Origin: Rattus norvegicus
Lineage: Eukaryota > Chordata > Mammalia > Rodentia > Muridae
Reading direction: 5' to 3'
Assembly (NCBI RefSeq): GCF_036323735.1
Contig: NC_086025.1
Coordinates: 113,898,188-113,962,187 of the forward strand
Length of the DNA: 64,000 nucleotides
A program made the translations under genes and the position numbers. Shown here piece by piece: positions 1-12,879 of the stretch. Each line of letters opens with the position of its first letter. Positions within the stretch are counted from its first letter, which is position 1. The notes beneath the pieces are model-generated. The model was not told the origin of the DNA, did no database searches, and worked only from the letters and a program-made list of their open reading frames with translations.

Positions 1-272
1 GACGAAGAGTGTTTCCACAGAGGACTGGTTGTGGAACATGGACTCAGACTTGGACATCCTCAAACCCAGGCTGATGAACTCGTCTTTACCTGACGGCCAA
101 AATGCTTGTAAAGGCGCTGGCATGTCAAAGCTTCCTGCAGCCGTCTGCTTTTCCTGAGGAGTGTGTGGGGGACTTTCTGTGATAGTATTTGCAATGGCTT
201 TCTCCAATTTCTTGCCTAAACTCATATTTGTCTGCATCGATGGGCTTTTTTCTGGGGGAGTAGACACAGCTT
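1..272 (-). CDS. Enthd1: Enthd1 exon, 5' part of a large downstream coding exon (open at window edge)
   Basis: Seen: on the minus strand a pyrimidine-rich stretch ends in an acceptor AG at 274-273, and the exon runs from 272 down to base 1 with no stop. The first two bases complete a codon, which fits the preceding 35928-36054 exon that ends one base into a codon. The 90 full codons include EKQTAAGSF, DEFISLGLRMSKSES and FHNQSSVETL, which match the corresponding part of human ENTHD1 as I remember it. Known: ENTHD1 has an N-terminal ENTH domain of the epsin family (phosphoinositide binding, membrane bending at endocytic sites) and a long disordered tail; its own role is little characterised. 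This exon encodes tail sequence, not the folded domain. The rest of the exon and the stop codon lie off the left end. Inference: codon structure looks maintained by selection. Confidence 0.85.
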
Positions 273-1239
273 CTGTAAAATAGCAAGTGGCCCCAAATTA
301 AAACCGAAACATTCCATTTCAAATCCATTTTAATAAATAGGATCTTTCCTATTTAGTCCTCTGCTTTCCTGCTAGGCTGGTATGTTCTATTTCAAGTACC
401 CTCGAGCTATAACTGATGCCTTAGTCATTTGGTGGCTGCCTTCTCTCTCCCTCTCTCAGTGGGACTAAAACACAAGGCACAGAAAATTTCAAATATTTCC
501 CTTTAAGTATTTCTCCCGTCACCCACTGATCTGCCTCTGAGCCACTATATTTTTGGTACTTTCAAACCTTCATCCTTTACAAGATAAACTAGACAAAATA
601 TGCATCTTCCTATCCTTATGAAACCTTCATCTCTCCCAGGAGGTACATCTGAAGCACTTCACGGGGCAGCAACCTTTCAATGAATCTTTTGTCTGTGTAA
701 GGACAACAGGCTCTCTTCCAGAGCTGCTCTGACAGTTCCTACAATGTGCACGCTCTGTCCATTCTGTCAGTAGACACTAACACACAACGGCACCATGGGA
801 GCCCGGGACAGACCTGGCATCATGAACAGAAGCGGCTGAGGCAGAGTAAAGAACCAAAAGTGCAGATGGACCTGGGTCGTGACCTCTGCCTGACCGCACA
901 TATCTGGGGTCTAGACTGAATTTCTAGATGGGACTGGATCCCAGCCCACGACGTGAGGGACTGTTCTCAGAGTCTCATCCTAACTTGGCTATGGAAAGGA
1001 ATAAAATTGTTTCTTAAGAGATTGATGAAATTAGAACCATAACATAGTGGGAGGGCACGTGTGCATTCTCTGGCACTTCTACCAGGGAGAAAGAGGCACC
1101 GAGTTCACCATTAGGTGATTCTATACATCACGAAGTACAGTATGTTGTCAGAATGAACACATGGTCCCTCAGCACCTTCAGAGACTGGAGAAGAGCTTCT
1201 GGCATTTACCTAAAATTAGAAAATCCCAGAACCTTTTAT

Positions 1240-1725
1240 TAGTTGCTTCACTGCCATTGTGCAGCAGGTCATGGCTCCTGTGTGGTCACTCAGGAAAGAC
1301 CCCCTAGAACCCTGGGAGACCACACAGAACCAGAGCTAAATGCTAAAGGCTCCTGTTTATGCTCCCCACCCCCAAACAAGTGTGCTGACCCATCAGCACA
1401 GGATGTGCTTGATCACATGTGGGAGGGAGGTGCATGGGCAGGAAATATGTCAGGGTGTACACTTGCCCTTGGTAGGATGTAGGTGGGAGGGACACAGGCA
1501 GGAAGTGTCTCAGGATATATGCTTGCCCCTGATTGGACCTGATGGGAAATACGGTGGCCCTGTGGTGGTTTTGCCTTTTTTAAGGCCCTGCAAAACATGA
1601 CCCATGGCCATTTCTGTGGAACCCAAATTTGAACCTGGCCAGATTCCATCCTCCTGGCTAGTGTTTAATTGAAGCTTGCATCAAATTTGGCTTTAATTGT
1701 GGTAGTGGCCTTACTCTCAACCAGA
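1240..1725 (+). repeat. LTR-like sequence with an imperfect internal tandem duplication
   Basis: Two imperfect copies of roughly 60 bp lie next to each other at about 1420-1478 and 1483-1541, each with a GTGGGAGGGA start and a CTTGCCC near the end. A TTTTTTAAGG TATA-like stretch follows at about 1575. The layout resembles the repeated U3 region and promoter of a rodent LTR, but the ends are not defined and I cannot name a family. Confidence 0.3.
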
Positions 1726-1729
1726 GGGA

Positions 1730-4480
1730 TTAATAAACCCAGACCCAAGACTAACCAATGGAGGAGGAAAAGGTTAAGACTTTTCCCTTTAAGGCAAAAT
1801 TTTTCCAGTTAGTGTCCTTGATCATCAATGCTTTCTATTTGAACAAAGATTTTTCTGAGGGAGTTCATTTCAAATTCATCAGGTGCTCTGGCTAAGATTA
1901 GTGATGAAAGTTTGACAGATCCTGGTTTTCATTCTGGGAAGGACCTGCATGTTAATCTCATCCCCAGCAAACAAGACCAAACCCTCGCTATTACGGATAC
2001 TGGAACTGGGATGACCCAGGCAACTTGATCAATAACCTTGGCACTATTGCGAGTCTAGCACCAAAGCCATCATGGAGGCCTTGCAGGCTGGAGCAGATGT
2101 CTCGATGCCTGGCCAGTTTGGTATTGTCTTTTACTCTGCCTGTTTTGTTGCTGAGAAAGTGGCTGTGATCGCCAAGCAGGATGGCGATGGGCAGGATGCC
2201 TGGGAAGCCTCAGCGGGGACATCATTCAGAGTGAAGATCGGGGGCTGGGGATTTAGCTCAGTGGTAGAGCGCTTACCTAGGAAGCGCAAGGCCCTGGGTT
2301 CGGTCCCCAGCTCCGAAAAAAAAATGTTTAAAAAAAAAAAACAAAACAGAGTGAAGACCGACACAGCGAACCAATGGGCCATGGAACAGAGGTTACCTTA
2401 CATGTAAAAGAAAACCAAGCCCAAGTGTCTGGAGGAGAGGAGAATAGAGGAGATCATGAGGAAACATTCCCGGTTTATTCACTACCCCATTAATTCTCTG
2501 TGGAGAAGAAATGAGAGGAGGAAGTCAGTGATGATGAGGCTGAAGAAAAGGAGGTGAAGAGAAGAGAAAGACTAAGAAGATACAATGTTCTGATGAAAAA
2601 GGAGAAGAGGGTCGTGATGAGAAGAAGATTAAGGAAAAGTGCATTGACCAAGAGCTAAGTGAAACAAAGCCTGTTTGCACTGACACCCTGAGGAAGAATA
2701 TGGTGAGTTCTACAAGAGCTCACGCAATGGTTGGGAAGAACATGTGGAACAGCATTGTCTGCTGAAGGGCAGCTGGAATCCCCAGCCCTTCTCTTGTCCC
2801 AAGACACATTCCTTTTCATCTGTTTGAAAACAGAAAGGAAAAGGCCGCCAAGTTGTACATACACAGTTTTCATCATGGGAAACTGAGGAGTTAGTCCCTG
2901 AGTATCCAAATTTCATTAGAACAGTGGTGGGTTCCAAGGATCTCCCCCTACATCTTGCCCAGGAAATGTTGCAGCAAAGCAAAAATTTGAAAGTTATCAG
3001 AAAGGATTTGATCAAGAATCAGAACTCTTCACTGGACTGGCAGGAGATGAAGAGAAGCACAAAAAGCTTTGCGAGCAGTTCTCAAAACTGTAAAGCTCAC
3101 AATTCATTTAGACTCAAAATCGACGAAGCTATCAGAGCTGTCATGGGGCTGCACATCTGCTTCTGGGGAAGCGGTGCTTTCTCTCAGGACAGCTGCACCA
3201 GAACAACGGAGAACCAGAAGTGCATCCATTTTATCACAGCCGAGACCAAGGACCAGGTAGCTAACGTGGCTTTCGTGGACTGTCTCTGACGCCGTGGCAT
3301 AGAAGCGATGCACGTGACTGAGCCCACCGATGAGTACTGTAGGCACAGCCTAGGGCAAGGGCAAGACCATAGTCAGTTCCCAAAGGAGGACTGGAACTTG
3401 CAGAAGATTAAGAAGAGAAAGAGAAAAGAAGAAGAGAAAAAGACAAAGTTTGAAGAATCTCTGACATCATGAAGACATCCTGGAGGGGAAAGTTGAAAGG
3501 TCAAAGCAACTGGTGGTGTCATCACAGTACATGTGGGTGAACAACAGACACTAGAGAATCGAGAAAGCCCAAGCCCTCAGAGGACTCCACGCTGGGCGAC
3601 AGGGCAACGTGGAAACACCTGGAGATGAACCCTGACAGGGCAGCTCCATCATTGAAACCTTAAGGCGCAGGCTGACAAAATGGCAGGTTTGTGAAGGATC
3701 TCAGGTCGTCTTTCTGTACGAGCTGCGCTCCTGACGTCTGGCTTCACTCTGGAAGATCCCTAGACACAAGTGACCAGGATCTCCAGGGTGATCAAGCGTG
3801 GTCTGGGGACTGATGAAGATGACCCCACTTTGGATGAGGCCAGTGCTGCTGGAGCTGAAGGGATGCCCGCCCTCGGAAGAGACGAGGACACATGGGACAT
3901 AGGAGAGGTAGACTGAGTCAGCAGAGAGCCATGCTCAATACCCTCCATTCCTTCTGGTGACACATTTTCAAGGATTTTTGTAACATTTTAAAGTATCTGT
4001 GTGGCATGAAAACTAAGGGAAGATCAACTTCCCTTCTGCTTTTTATACCCTGAGAGTGTAAGCTTGTTTCAACAGGCTGGTGGAAAGTTTGTTTTAAGGT
4101 TAATGTAACCCATTGTTAACTTTGTGATCTGAACTAAGCTGTCCAGCTAGATTCGTTAGTAGACCAAATCACCTGTCTCTTAAGTGTTTGGAGACATAGC
4201 TTCTCAACTAAAAGGAAAAATTGTTAAGATGCCTTAAGCGTCAACTTCTAGAATCCATTTTTAAAAAGTTTTTCATACTCTGTAATTAATTCTGTGTATT
4301 CTAGTCTTAGGAGTAAGAATACAAGCTGAAACAACTTGACAGGAATTTCCCACAAGGCTTGTTTTCCAAAGCAAAGTGCCAGGAACAAAATCCTAAGCTT
4401 TCCTAAGTCTACTAATTCAACAAGGCTCATGAGTGGAAATATAGTATCCAGTCACATTCTGCTTTAAAAGGTAAATATAT
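1730..4480 (+). pseudogene. Hsp90aa1-ps: Hsp90aa1 processed pseudogene (decayed retrocopy)
   Basis: The + strand reads through the whole cytosolic HSP90-alpha mRNA without introns. It starts around the QTQD...PMEEE segment near 1738-1765, keeps the ATP-binding-domain segment MEALQAGADVSM at 2072, the middle-domain stretch EDLPLHLAQEMLQQSK near 2939, and ends in an acidic C-terminus near 3800-3916, followed by recognisable 3' UTR to about 4480. The DEDDP codons and the matching 3' UTR favour the alpha gene over Hsp90ab1. Numerous frameshifts, stops and deletions break it, and an ID SINE sits inside the N-terminal domain. HSP90 is a 90-kDa ATP-dependent chaperone; this copy cannot make it. The longest surviving in-frame piece is about 120 codons (2924-3289). 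The insertion must be older than the ID element it carries. Confidence 0.9.
2238..2346 (+). mobile_element. ID SINE inserted in the Hsp90aa1 pseudogene
   Basis: The body has the ID signature GATTTAGCTCAGTGGTAGAG with tRNA-like A and B boxes and an A-rich tail. An 11-bp target-site duplication CAGAGTGAAGA flanks it exactly (2227-2237 and 2347-2357). Removing one duplication and the element restores the Hsp90 coding order. Confidence 0.95.
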
Positions 4481-4583
4481 GCTATATATTAATATATAAT
4501 ATTATATAGTATTGTTATAGTATATAATCTGTATTATATAATCTGTATTGATATGGATATATGTATATGGATATATATGTGTG

Positions 4584-4627
<44 letters not shown>
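4465..4627. repeat. AT-rich tract followed by (AC)20 microsatellite
   Basis: Around 110 bp of TA-rich sequence at 4465-4575 passes into an uninterrupted AC run at 4587-4627, then a short GA-rich stretch. Confidence 0.95.
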
Positions 4628-4634
<7 letters not shown>

Positions 4635-4671
4635 TTAGAGAGAGAGATTGAGAGAGAGATTTATTTATGTT

Positions 4672-4800
4672 GCTTTACTTTTGGAGGGTTTGAGACAATG
4701 TCTGACTCTAGTTGAGGATGACCTAGAATTCAAGATCCTCCTGCCCCTGTCTCTTGAGTGCTGTGATTCCAGCCTTCTACTGCAATGTCTGGCTTCTTCT
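4672..4800 (-). mobile_element. B1-type SINE remnant
   Basis: Reverse-complement B1 features are visible: GAGACAATGTCT, a CTAGAATTCAAGATCCTCCTG segment and GTGCTGTGATTCCAG. It is diverged and follows the AC microsatellite. Confidence 0.65.
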
Positions 4801-5570
4801 ATCTTTGAAAATTCAACGCAAGCACCACTGTCTCTTCAATGCCTGCCCTGGCCTTTCTGTCTTGACCTTGTCTTACTTTGCCCTCCACTACCAAAGACTG
4901 ATGGCGCCTGATGAGCAACTGAAGCAGTGCACTCCTTCATTCAAGCCCCGGCCCAGCTGGACTCCAGCACCCTGAGTTGTCTCTGTGTCCCAGCATCCAG
5001 CAGTGCCAGTCCTGCAGGATGTACTTAATCAATGTCTTTGCAATGGAAGAAAAAACCCAGACCCAAGTACCAATAAGAAGGTAATGCTTCTGTTTTCTAA
5101 ATTTAACACAGTTTAACAACTTCATAATAACGAAAGGAAACAGAAAATTGGTGGATGAAAATAACCTCTTCTGAAATATTACTAATTAGCATATGACCCA
5201 GTTATATTTAGTTGGTAAAAGGTTTTGTTAGAAGTACTAATATATCCTAGCAGGAAACCAGAGTCATGGTATTTCAGAAAGTATGTATATGTTACTATAT
5301 TTGCTTTAAAGTACTCCTTAAAGGGGATTTTATTTAAATATTTCCCTTGACACTCTATTGTATTTGGGAAAATATTTTGCTCTTTATGTAATGAAATTAT
5401 TTTCAAATGCAGTGGTATGTAAATCAGCCCAGAATGGCAATGCTTTGAAGATATCTTAAGAACATTCAACCCAAACACCAGCATTGGCATGGGTAGAGAC
5501 TCTAGATGCCATGTTAATACTTAGTACGAAAGCTAAAAATTAAACACATGCTTAAGAATTCAATGAAATG

Positions 5571-5705
5571 GCAGGGTGTAGAGGCTCATGATGCAAGCCC
5601 TGTCAGGCATCTAGGATTTGGAGGCAGGAAAATCAAGAGTTCAAGGCCAACCTTGAACTGGGCTACATGACACCCTACCTCAAAGAACCAAAGTAAATAA
5701 ATAAA
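5571..5705 (+). mobile_element. B1 SINE, diverged
   Basis: Reads GCAGGGTGTAGAGGCTCATG, then GAGGCAGGAAAATCAAGAGT, AAGGCCAACCTTGAACTGGG and CTACATGACACCCTACCTCA, the order of a B1 element, ending in an AAATAAATAAAT tail. Confidence 0.8.
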
Positions 5706-5824
5706 TATTTTAAAATTCAACAAAACAACTAAATAGAGCAAAGTCCTTCTATTTTTATCCACCCCTTTCCTGGTAATCTAGAAAGAAAACTGCAAACTGG
5801 CTGCTTGAACTTTTATTAAACTAG

Positions 5825-5922
5825 TAGCTTGTTTGTTTTTAACTATGTTGGGAATTGAACTTAGGGTCTCATCTATGTTAGGCAAGCACTCTTCTACTGA
5901 GCCCTAGCCTCAGCCCCAACCT
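5825..5922 (-). mobile_element. ID-like SINE, old copy
   Basis: The reverse strand carries GGGCTCAGTAGAAGAGTGCT and TTGCCTAACATAGATGAGAC, a diverged tRNA-Ala-type SINE body. Confidence 0.6.
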
Positions 5923-6711
5923 GGTAATGTAGTCAGTGGACTGAACACTTTGATATACAAGAGTCCAGTTGATGTCTGGGGAAACAGCTCAGTCAGTAGG
6001 ATGCTTGAAATAAAAGATTTCAAATGTACAGCACACTATCTTAAAAAGAAGAACATTTGCTTGAACAGAAGGTGGAAGTGTTCTGAAGATGCTACAGTAA
6101 ATCAGCCCAATTCTACATTCCCTCCCCTTCTATGCTAACTTAATTCTCTATAACCACTTCTTTAGTTATTTATAGTTTGTATCTGGAAGTCCCCTCCTAT
6201 GCCAGTGACCAACTCCGCATCCCATGAGTTTGGCTCTCCATGGCTTGCCTGCCACATACCCAAAAACAACCTGTAGCCAGGCCCTGTGCTGCGTTCTCAG
6301 GCTGACTCGACTCCTGCTCCCAGTGTCTCTTTCACTCACCAGCTAACCCTCCTGCTTTACTGATTCAAGCCCTACCAACACCACAAGACCCACCCCAAAC
6401 AATTACTGCTTCTAGAAGCTATTTCCACAGGCAACCCTTCACCCTAATCCTTGCCTTTTCTGAAATGACAGTGTGCCTCTGTGAACTCATTGTTTTATTT
6501 AATTACATACAATATAGTGCTGATCATATATGAAGTTCCTGTGTTCTGACCTCACAGCCTACAGGATGCTTTTGCACAGAGAAGAAACACAAAGGTCTGT
6601 TAAATTTAACTAGTCCCTAGTGTGCCTCTCCCTGATGTCAGCTTCATGGGCCATCAAAACATGCTGTATGTGAAACTGAAAATCAGGAATGCTCACTCGA
6701 GCAACACTTTG

Positions 6712-6790
6712 GGGGCTGGGATTCAGCTCAAGGGCCGAGTGTTGGTCTACTGTAAGGAGAGCTGTGTCTGATAGCACGTACCATGAAAAA
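6712..6790 (+). mobile_element. ID-like SINE fragment, weak
   Basis: GGGGGCTGGGATTCAGCTCA matches the ID head; the remainder is too diverged to be sure. Confidence 0.35.
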
Positions 6791-7914
6791 TAACGAGGCA
6801 GGAACGGGGAAAGGCAGGAGTGAGCAATGGAGGGAGAGAGGGCCAGCTAATTGATACCTGCTATTTACTGTGGGCTGGAGTAGGACTCTGGAGGGACACT
6901 AAGTAGGCCAAGCATCCAGCAATACAAACACAGTAAAAGTCAGAGCCGAGTGGAAGATGGGAGAGTACCCGAGTAAACGGAACTTCAGCAAAGAAAGGAG
7001 GCTGTAACAGCATCCATGTCCCATCAGCAGGGCAGCCACAAGCTATTCGGTGTTAACAGTTATTAGTGTGAGGCGGAGAGGGGAGGGGCTACATCCAGAA
7101 AGGCAGGAGAAGGCCAGGCCTGTGGACCTCTTGCCTGATATGCAGGAGTTGGGAGGAAGGAAACAGACATCGAGGGGCACTTTCAGAAGCTTGTTCCTTA
7201 GTCACCTGAAGGGACTTTGCTCTCCTCCTATTCTCCAGGCAGCCTTCCGGTCGTCTTCCCCAGCCCGCTTTCCCTCTGAAATGTTGCCAGTGTATTTTGA
7301 CACTTTGCTTTTTCTGACCACAGTAAGGCATCACTGCTGCTGGCCTTGCTAGAACTAGGGTGGTCTGTCCGCAGTCCGTTCACGTTTTAACCCTGGTCTC
7401 TGCTGAGCTCTGCTGCTTCCCACGCCAACTTCCTGTCCTTGATCTCTACTTTACCTCTGCCGACATAGCCCTCGATATCCCTTAGACCACAGTCTCTGGC
7501 TCTTCCCATCTGCCTGCTTGTCCATGCCATACAGCGCACCAGCGTGACTGGTCTCCGGCTCTGCATGTGCATCCCTACCCTTGTAAAATGGTGGCTCAGC
7601 AGTGGCAAACAGTGGTGCTTTCCTGTCCTTGCATTCCACGACCTCCCAGTGCGAAGCCTCCACCCTGGCTAAGGATCACCACTTTCCAGGTTGGCGTCCC
7701 TTAGATGGGCCCAGGCCTTTGCGTGTGAGCGTGCCTCAGCCTGCAGGATTCTTTCCCACTCTAACAAAGATGATTTAATTCTTCAAGGCCCAATCCAATT
7801 TCTTACTTGTTAAATTTTTTTTAACTTTCCAAGTTAAAATGAATCTGTTTGCCTTACTCATTATTGCATAATGAGCGCTGTATGAATACTGACTTTTCTT
7901 TAGCCAATCTCATT

Positions 7915-8010
7915 ATTTCAAATGTATCCATTTGTTTGACAAACACGTATTAAGTATGAGGATGTGTCAGGCAGCATCCTAAGCTCAGGGATCACAGCAC
8001 TAAACAAATG
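7915..8010. repeat. Ancient mammalian interspersed repeat (L2/MIR-class type)
   Basis: Contains a worn form of the common mammalian repeat pattern reading roughly 'tgtttgacaaacacgtatta' then 'tgtgtcaggcagcatcctaa' and 'cagcactaaacaaa'. I assign it by pattern memory only. Confidence 0.45.
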
Positions 8011-11000
8011 TGTTGTTTCTAACTCCCTCTAATTCTTTGTGTACAGATCTGTCACCTCCAGTATAATGACACCCCTCGGAGTGTAAACCCTATTGAACTG
8101 GAGGAGTGTCTGATTGTCACTGCTGTCCCAATGATCTGGTCACTAACAAATCATCTGCAGAGCCAGGGGAAGGAAGGAAGATATCCTGATGCAGTCCTTC
8201 ATACACATGACCCGGGACACTGAGATATCCAGGGCATTATTCAGGATCACACGGGATTCAAAGGCAGGGATTACATGCCAAACTCATGAATTCAATATCC
8301 TGTTGCCTTGGAGAACCGAGGGAGGGACAAAGGAAGTTGGTTGATTCAGCTGTACTGGATTTTCCTTTACCAACAATCCTATGCCCCGGATATGTGTGTG
8401 TGTCCGTAACTGCCTCATACCTCAGTTTTACCTCAGCATCACTGTTTAGCCATAAGATAGAGGGCATGTGAGCAGGATCAAGCCGGTTCCTCTGTGTCTG
8501 AGCCTGTTCATCATCTCCTGGGAAGAAGGCTTGGGGAGATGACTGCTGAATTCATGAAGAATGGACAGCATTCAGTGACTTTTTTTCCTAAAGCTCTCAA
8601 AACCGAGAGGGCTCTGCTGGGGTAGAGCGCTGGTCCTGCCTTTCTATATTTGAACACAACTATGTGATTGTTCCAGAAGGCTTCCCAATTTTTTCCAGGA
8701 GAGAATTTCTGTGAGTTCCACTGAAAAGGCGGGGAGGGGTTCTGAGTGAATTAATTTGGTTGCCTGGCTTTATCTGGTTTCTCATTTTCTTTCAATTTAA
8801 AGCTGAATGTCAGAGCCTTCTCTCCAGCATCTCTCCAGCTGATTCCTCAATAGGAGGTTTAGTATTAATCACGAGACGGCACCGGCCTGCCTTCGTCACC
8901 TGCCATTATACCTGATTACTACAAAAGGGGGCCCTGAGAGGCGGTCACCTTAGGAATGATGCTTATCCTTCAGGACAGCGCGTTCTCTGTGGAGGACACC
9001 AGGCTGAATCCTTATAGACCAACGTGAACATAGCAAAATACCAAACCCAGCAACACGCCTCTGTGCCTTTCAAAGAGACCAGCCTGATTGGGTCAGGCAG
9101 GGCTTTACCAGTTGAGTTTGGCCAGTGTGGGATCATCCTGACAGAGCCTTCAGGTTGGTTCCGAGTGAAGAGACTCGCTGACAGACAGGAACACCCCCAC
9201 CCCCCGCTGACGCCCCTTTTCATTTTTCAGTAGTTCTGCGGGTTTTTTCTAGGGACTATAATCATTGCGTGTTATTATGTATTTGTTATTATAAATCTAA
9301 TAATGGGCGTTCTAGTCCAACAGAGCCAGCTCTGTGCTCCGCTCTCTTGTTGGTCTGACGCATAGGATCCAATTACAGCTACAAAGGAGAGCGCTGGCAG
9401 ACATGACTGAAGATGGATGCCAAGATACAGCTTTCTGTAGTTTAAAAAGGCGTAACTGAAGGATTTTTCCCCTTTTGGTAATTAAGTTAATCAGAGGAAA
9501 CAGGATGTGAAGATAATAATGAGGTCGTTTTGCTAAGAGGCCACAGTTACAAATTATTAACACAGGAGTGATGTAAACTGCTTACTAATATATGGGTTTA
9601 AAATAGGCAAGCTATTAACCTAAAATGGATATTGAATGTAAATGTTAAATCATATGCATGATACGAAAATAATCTTAGTGGGTTTTTTCCTTGTGGTGCA
9701 TGCGCAAAATCCTAAACAATTCTATACTGGAATAGCTAGTGGCTCCTTAGGGTCTGTGCTGAGTGTGGAAAAGCTGCATGACCCCATCCAACAGCTACAA
9801 TTAAACCAAGTGTGAAGGAACAAACATGGTGGACACTGTAGTCCTGAGACGCACAGATGTCTTCACAGGCTGCTTCTTTCAGAATAAGCCTGGCGTGGTG
9901 GCCCTGCCCTGACAAGGAGACCGAGAGCAGGACACACAGAAAAAGACTTCTGAGAAGCTCCGAGTGGGGTGGTAACAGCTTCCATGCCTGGAGAACAGAG
10001 TGTGGTGAGCGGATGATAAAAAGGGCTCGCAGTGCTCACTACCAGGTTTATGTAGAGCCGAGGTTCACTGGTAATAAAAGCATCACTCGTTCCTTCACTG
10101 GACCGCAGATGTAGAAAGGAGGATGAAGGCCTCTGTGAGGCTGGTGATCAAGGCCAGCCCGTCTCACAGTCCGTGTCTAAGGCTCCGGAGAAATGAAAGC
10201 TGATATATGCCACGTAAAGGTCACCCTATGCTGCAGGCGCCCCCCAGCCCAGGAGATAAGCAGGTACACGACAGTGACCGCAAGGAAGACTGACAGTGAC
10301 AAACGGTGACTCCAGAAGAGGGAAAATTCACACTAAATTGGGTCAGAGGTTTAATTCTAGTCAGAATTAAATTATTTTAGACTACAAAATACTTTAAACT
10401 GTGCCTGCCCAAGGGAAACACTCCCAGGTACAGAGAGCAGTCATTAGGCGCCAGCTGAGGCAGTGAACACACAGCCCTGGCCATGGCTCTCCCTGGAAGT
10501 GATGAGACCGTGTACAAGCCCTGCTCTGGTAGACTTCAGGTACCGTGTGTGGCCTGTGCCCACAGGTCCTCAGGGGTGACTTCTGAGATGCAGAGCAGGG
10601 CGCACTCTGGATGACCGTGATAAGACACAGAACGGTAACTCTCCAACCTTTTCCCAGTTAGGCATGCATCTCAAGAATTAGCTTTTTTACTTCAACGGCA
10701 AGCAAAAATCTTGGGTAGGTTTATAGCATAGCAACCAGTCTTTAAATACCATTTACCCTGTGAATGAAGAAGAGACGTTAGTTCTTAAGAACCACGACTG
10801 CACTCTTATTCAAACTAAGCCAAGGAGGCTCCCATTAAAGCCATCGACATTATCCTGAGAGAATGTCCGTCTGGGACCACCTTACTGACTTCCAGAGACG
10901 ATATGAACCAGCCCCTTCCCTAGACAGACTGCTGCAGGATCTCGTTCCTACAGCTGTCTGCTCACATCTTTCTTGAATGGCTTGCAGCGCTGTTCCGTGG

Positions 11001-11734
11001 CTTATCTGTTTTGCTTATTCTCTCTCGATGCAGCACCCTCTACATATTTTCATTCACGAAATAGCACTTTGCAGATAGAATGTGTACAGAGGAAGCACAG
11101 CCCAGAAAACACCTCAGACACTGCGATTGTTAAGCATGGAGACGAAACACCAGAGATACCGGCTGAGAAGAGAAAAATCTTTCAGAAAGATGAGTGGAGA
11201 GTAAGAGATTGTAAAACTGAGAGGAAGTAGATTATTCAGTAAAGAATCCAAATAGAATACCTAAAACTCTTTTAAAACTGGAAGGATTTTTAATGAGTCA
11301 GTGGATGTCAGGAAGTAGGAGCTGAAAGACAGGTGCAGAGATCAATGGGGAGAAATCCAGCAGCGGGGCTGAGCGCCGAGAGTGGGCCCAGCATCGCTCT
11401 GACTGAAGCCTGGCTCCTCCAGCCCCGTGGCCTCTGTGCATGTCCCACATGCTCCTGTGCCCTCTCCTCTATGCCTTCTTTCCCCACTCATCTTGAGATC
11501 TGTGTGACCTCTTATTGTCCCTGTTGTTCTGTCCAAGGGTGTCAGAACAGAGAAAGCACACAAGTGATGGTGGTGTCTGTCTCTTTCTCTCCTGGTCACT
11601 GACATTGTCCCTCTGCTGATGGTAGCTGCTCTGGCTAGTATGGCCCTGTGACAGCTCCTCCCCAAGTTCTCCCTCTAGTGGAGTGAATCTGAGAGTCCTT
11701 TAAGGTGACCTTGAGAGTCTGCTCTAGCTTCATA

Positions 11735-12045
11735 GTGGAGGAAAGGATTTATTTTGGCTTACACTTCTACATCCCCGTCCATCGCTGAGGGAGGTCCAGG
11801 CAGGAACACAAGCCAAAGTATGAAGCGTGAACTAGGGAGAATGCTGCTTCCCGGCTCACTGCTGACTTTCTAATGACACTCATGACATCTGCCCACAGTG
11901 GGCTGGGCCCACTTGCATCAATTAAGCCAATCAAGGACAAGCCCCCCGCAGACATGCCCAGGGGTCAGTGTGACCTAGGCGAATTCCTCAACTGAGGTTT
12001 CCTTCTCGGGTGACTCCAGGCTGTGTCATGCTGACAGTTAGAGCT
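11735..12045 (+). repeat. Rodent interspersed repeat, copy 1 of 3 (family name not assigned)
   Basis: It shares CAGTGGGCTGGGCCCACTTG, CAGACATGCCCAGGGGTCAG and the terminal segment GTGACTCCAGGCTGTGTCAT with the copies at 36270-36840 (opposite strand) and 45138-45500. Mutual similarity across the three is the evidence that it is a dispersed family. Confidence 0.65.
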
Positions 12046-12879
12046 GACTAGGCCTTGCCTTCTACTGTGGTTCCCTTGCTGCGGTCCCAGGCCTGAGACC
12101 TCTTCCTCCATCTCTGCGCCTCCTGACTTTAACCCTTTGTAGACTACCTCGCACCTGGAGTTCCGGCTGGAAGATGCAAACCACTGTAACCTCATTGTCT
12201 GTGTCAAATGGAGGATCAGGAGAGACCTGGCCTTTGGCTGGTCTTCTAGCTCCCCTCACACACAATCCCAAACCCTCACTGCTGTCTTCAGACACCTCTG
12301 TCAACACGACCTGTCCCGCTTACTTTTTAGCAGTTGATCTTCTCTGAGCACAGGGAAAGACAGACCTTAAACTGAGCTGCCCTGACATCCCGGAATGCTA
12401 ACCAGCTGACCTGCACTGGGCTGTGCCCAATCCTCCCGTCAGCCTCATCTTGGAGGGTCAGGCCGTCCTCTCAGCTCACTCCTTGTCCTGTGGCTGTTGC
12501 CAAGGCTCACTCGGGTCAGCATTTCTTCTGGTCTTCAGCTCTGTATCAGCTGCGCCCTGGTCCACAGATGTACTCCACCCTCCCATACCAGCACATCCAT
12601 GCTTATAAAGCTAACACAGGAACTGCGAATGTCTACATTATACCATGTGATTTTTGGTCTAGAGATACGATGTGAAGTTAAATGAAGCTAATTAAATGTC
12701 TACCACCTCAGGCACTAATCATTCGGTAGGTGTTTAAGCTCTCCTCCCTTAGAAACTGTCAAACGTTACATTGTTATTTACACAGACTCCATGCTGCACA
12801 GTAGGTCTTCAGGGCCGCCTCCTCCCAGTGGCATGTCATTACTTCTGACCAACATTTCCACACCCCAGGAACTGCCTCT

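Noticed and set aside
2924..3289. 121-codon frame with clear HSP90 residues
   Set aside because: A surviving piece of a retrocopy broken by frameshifts, deletions and an ID insertion.
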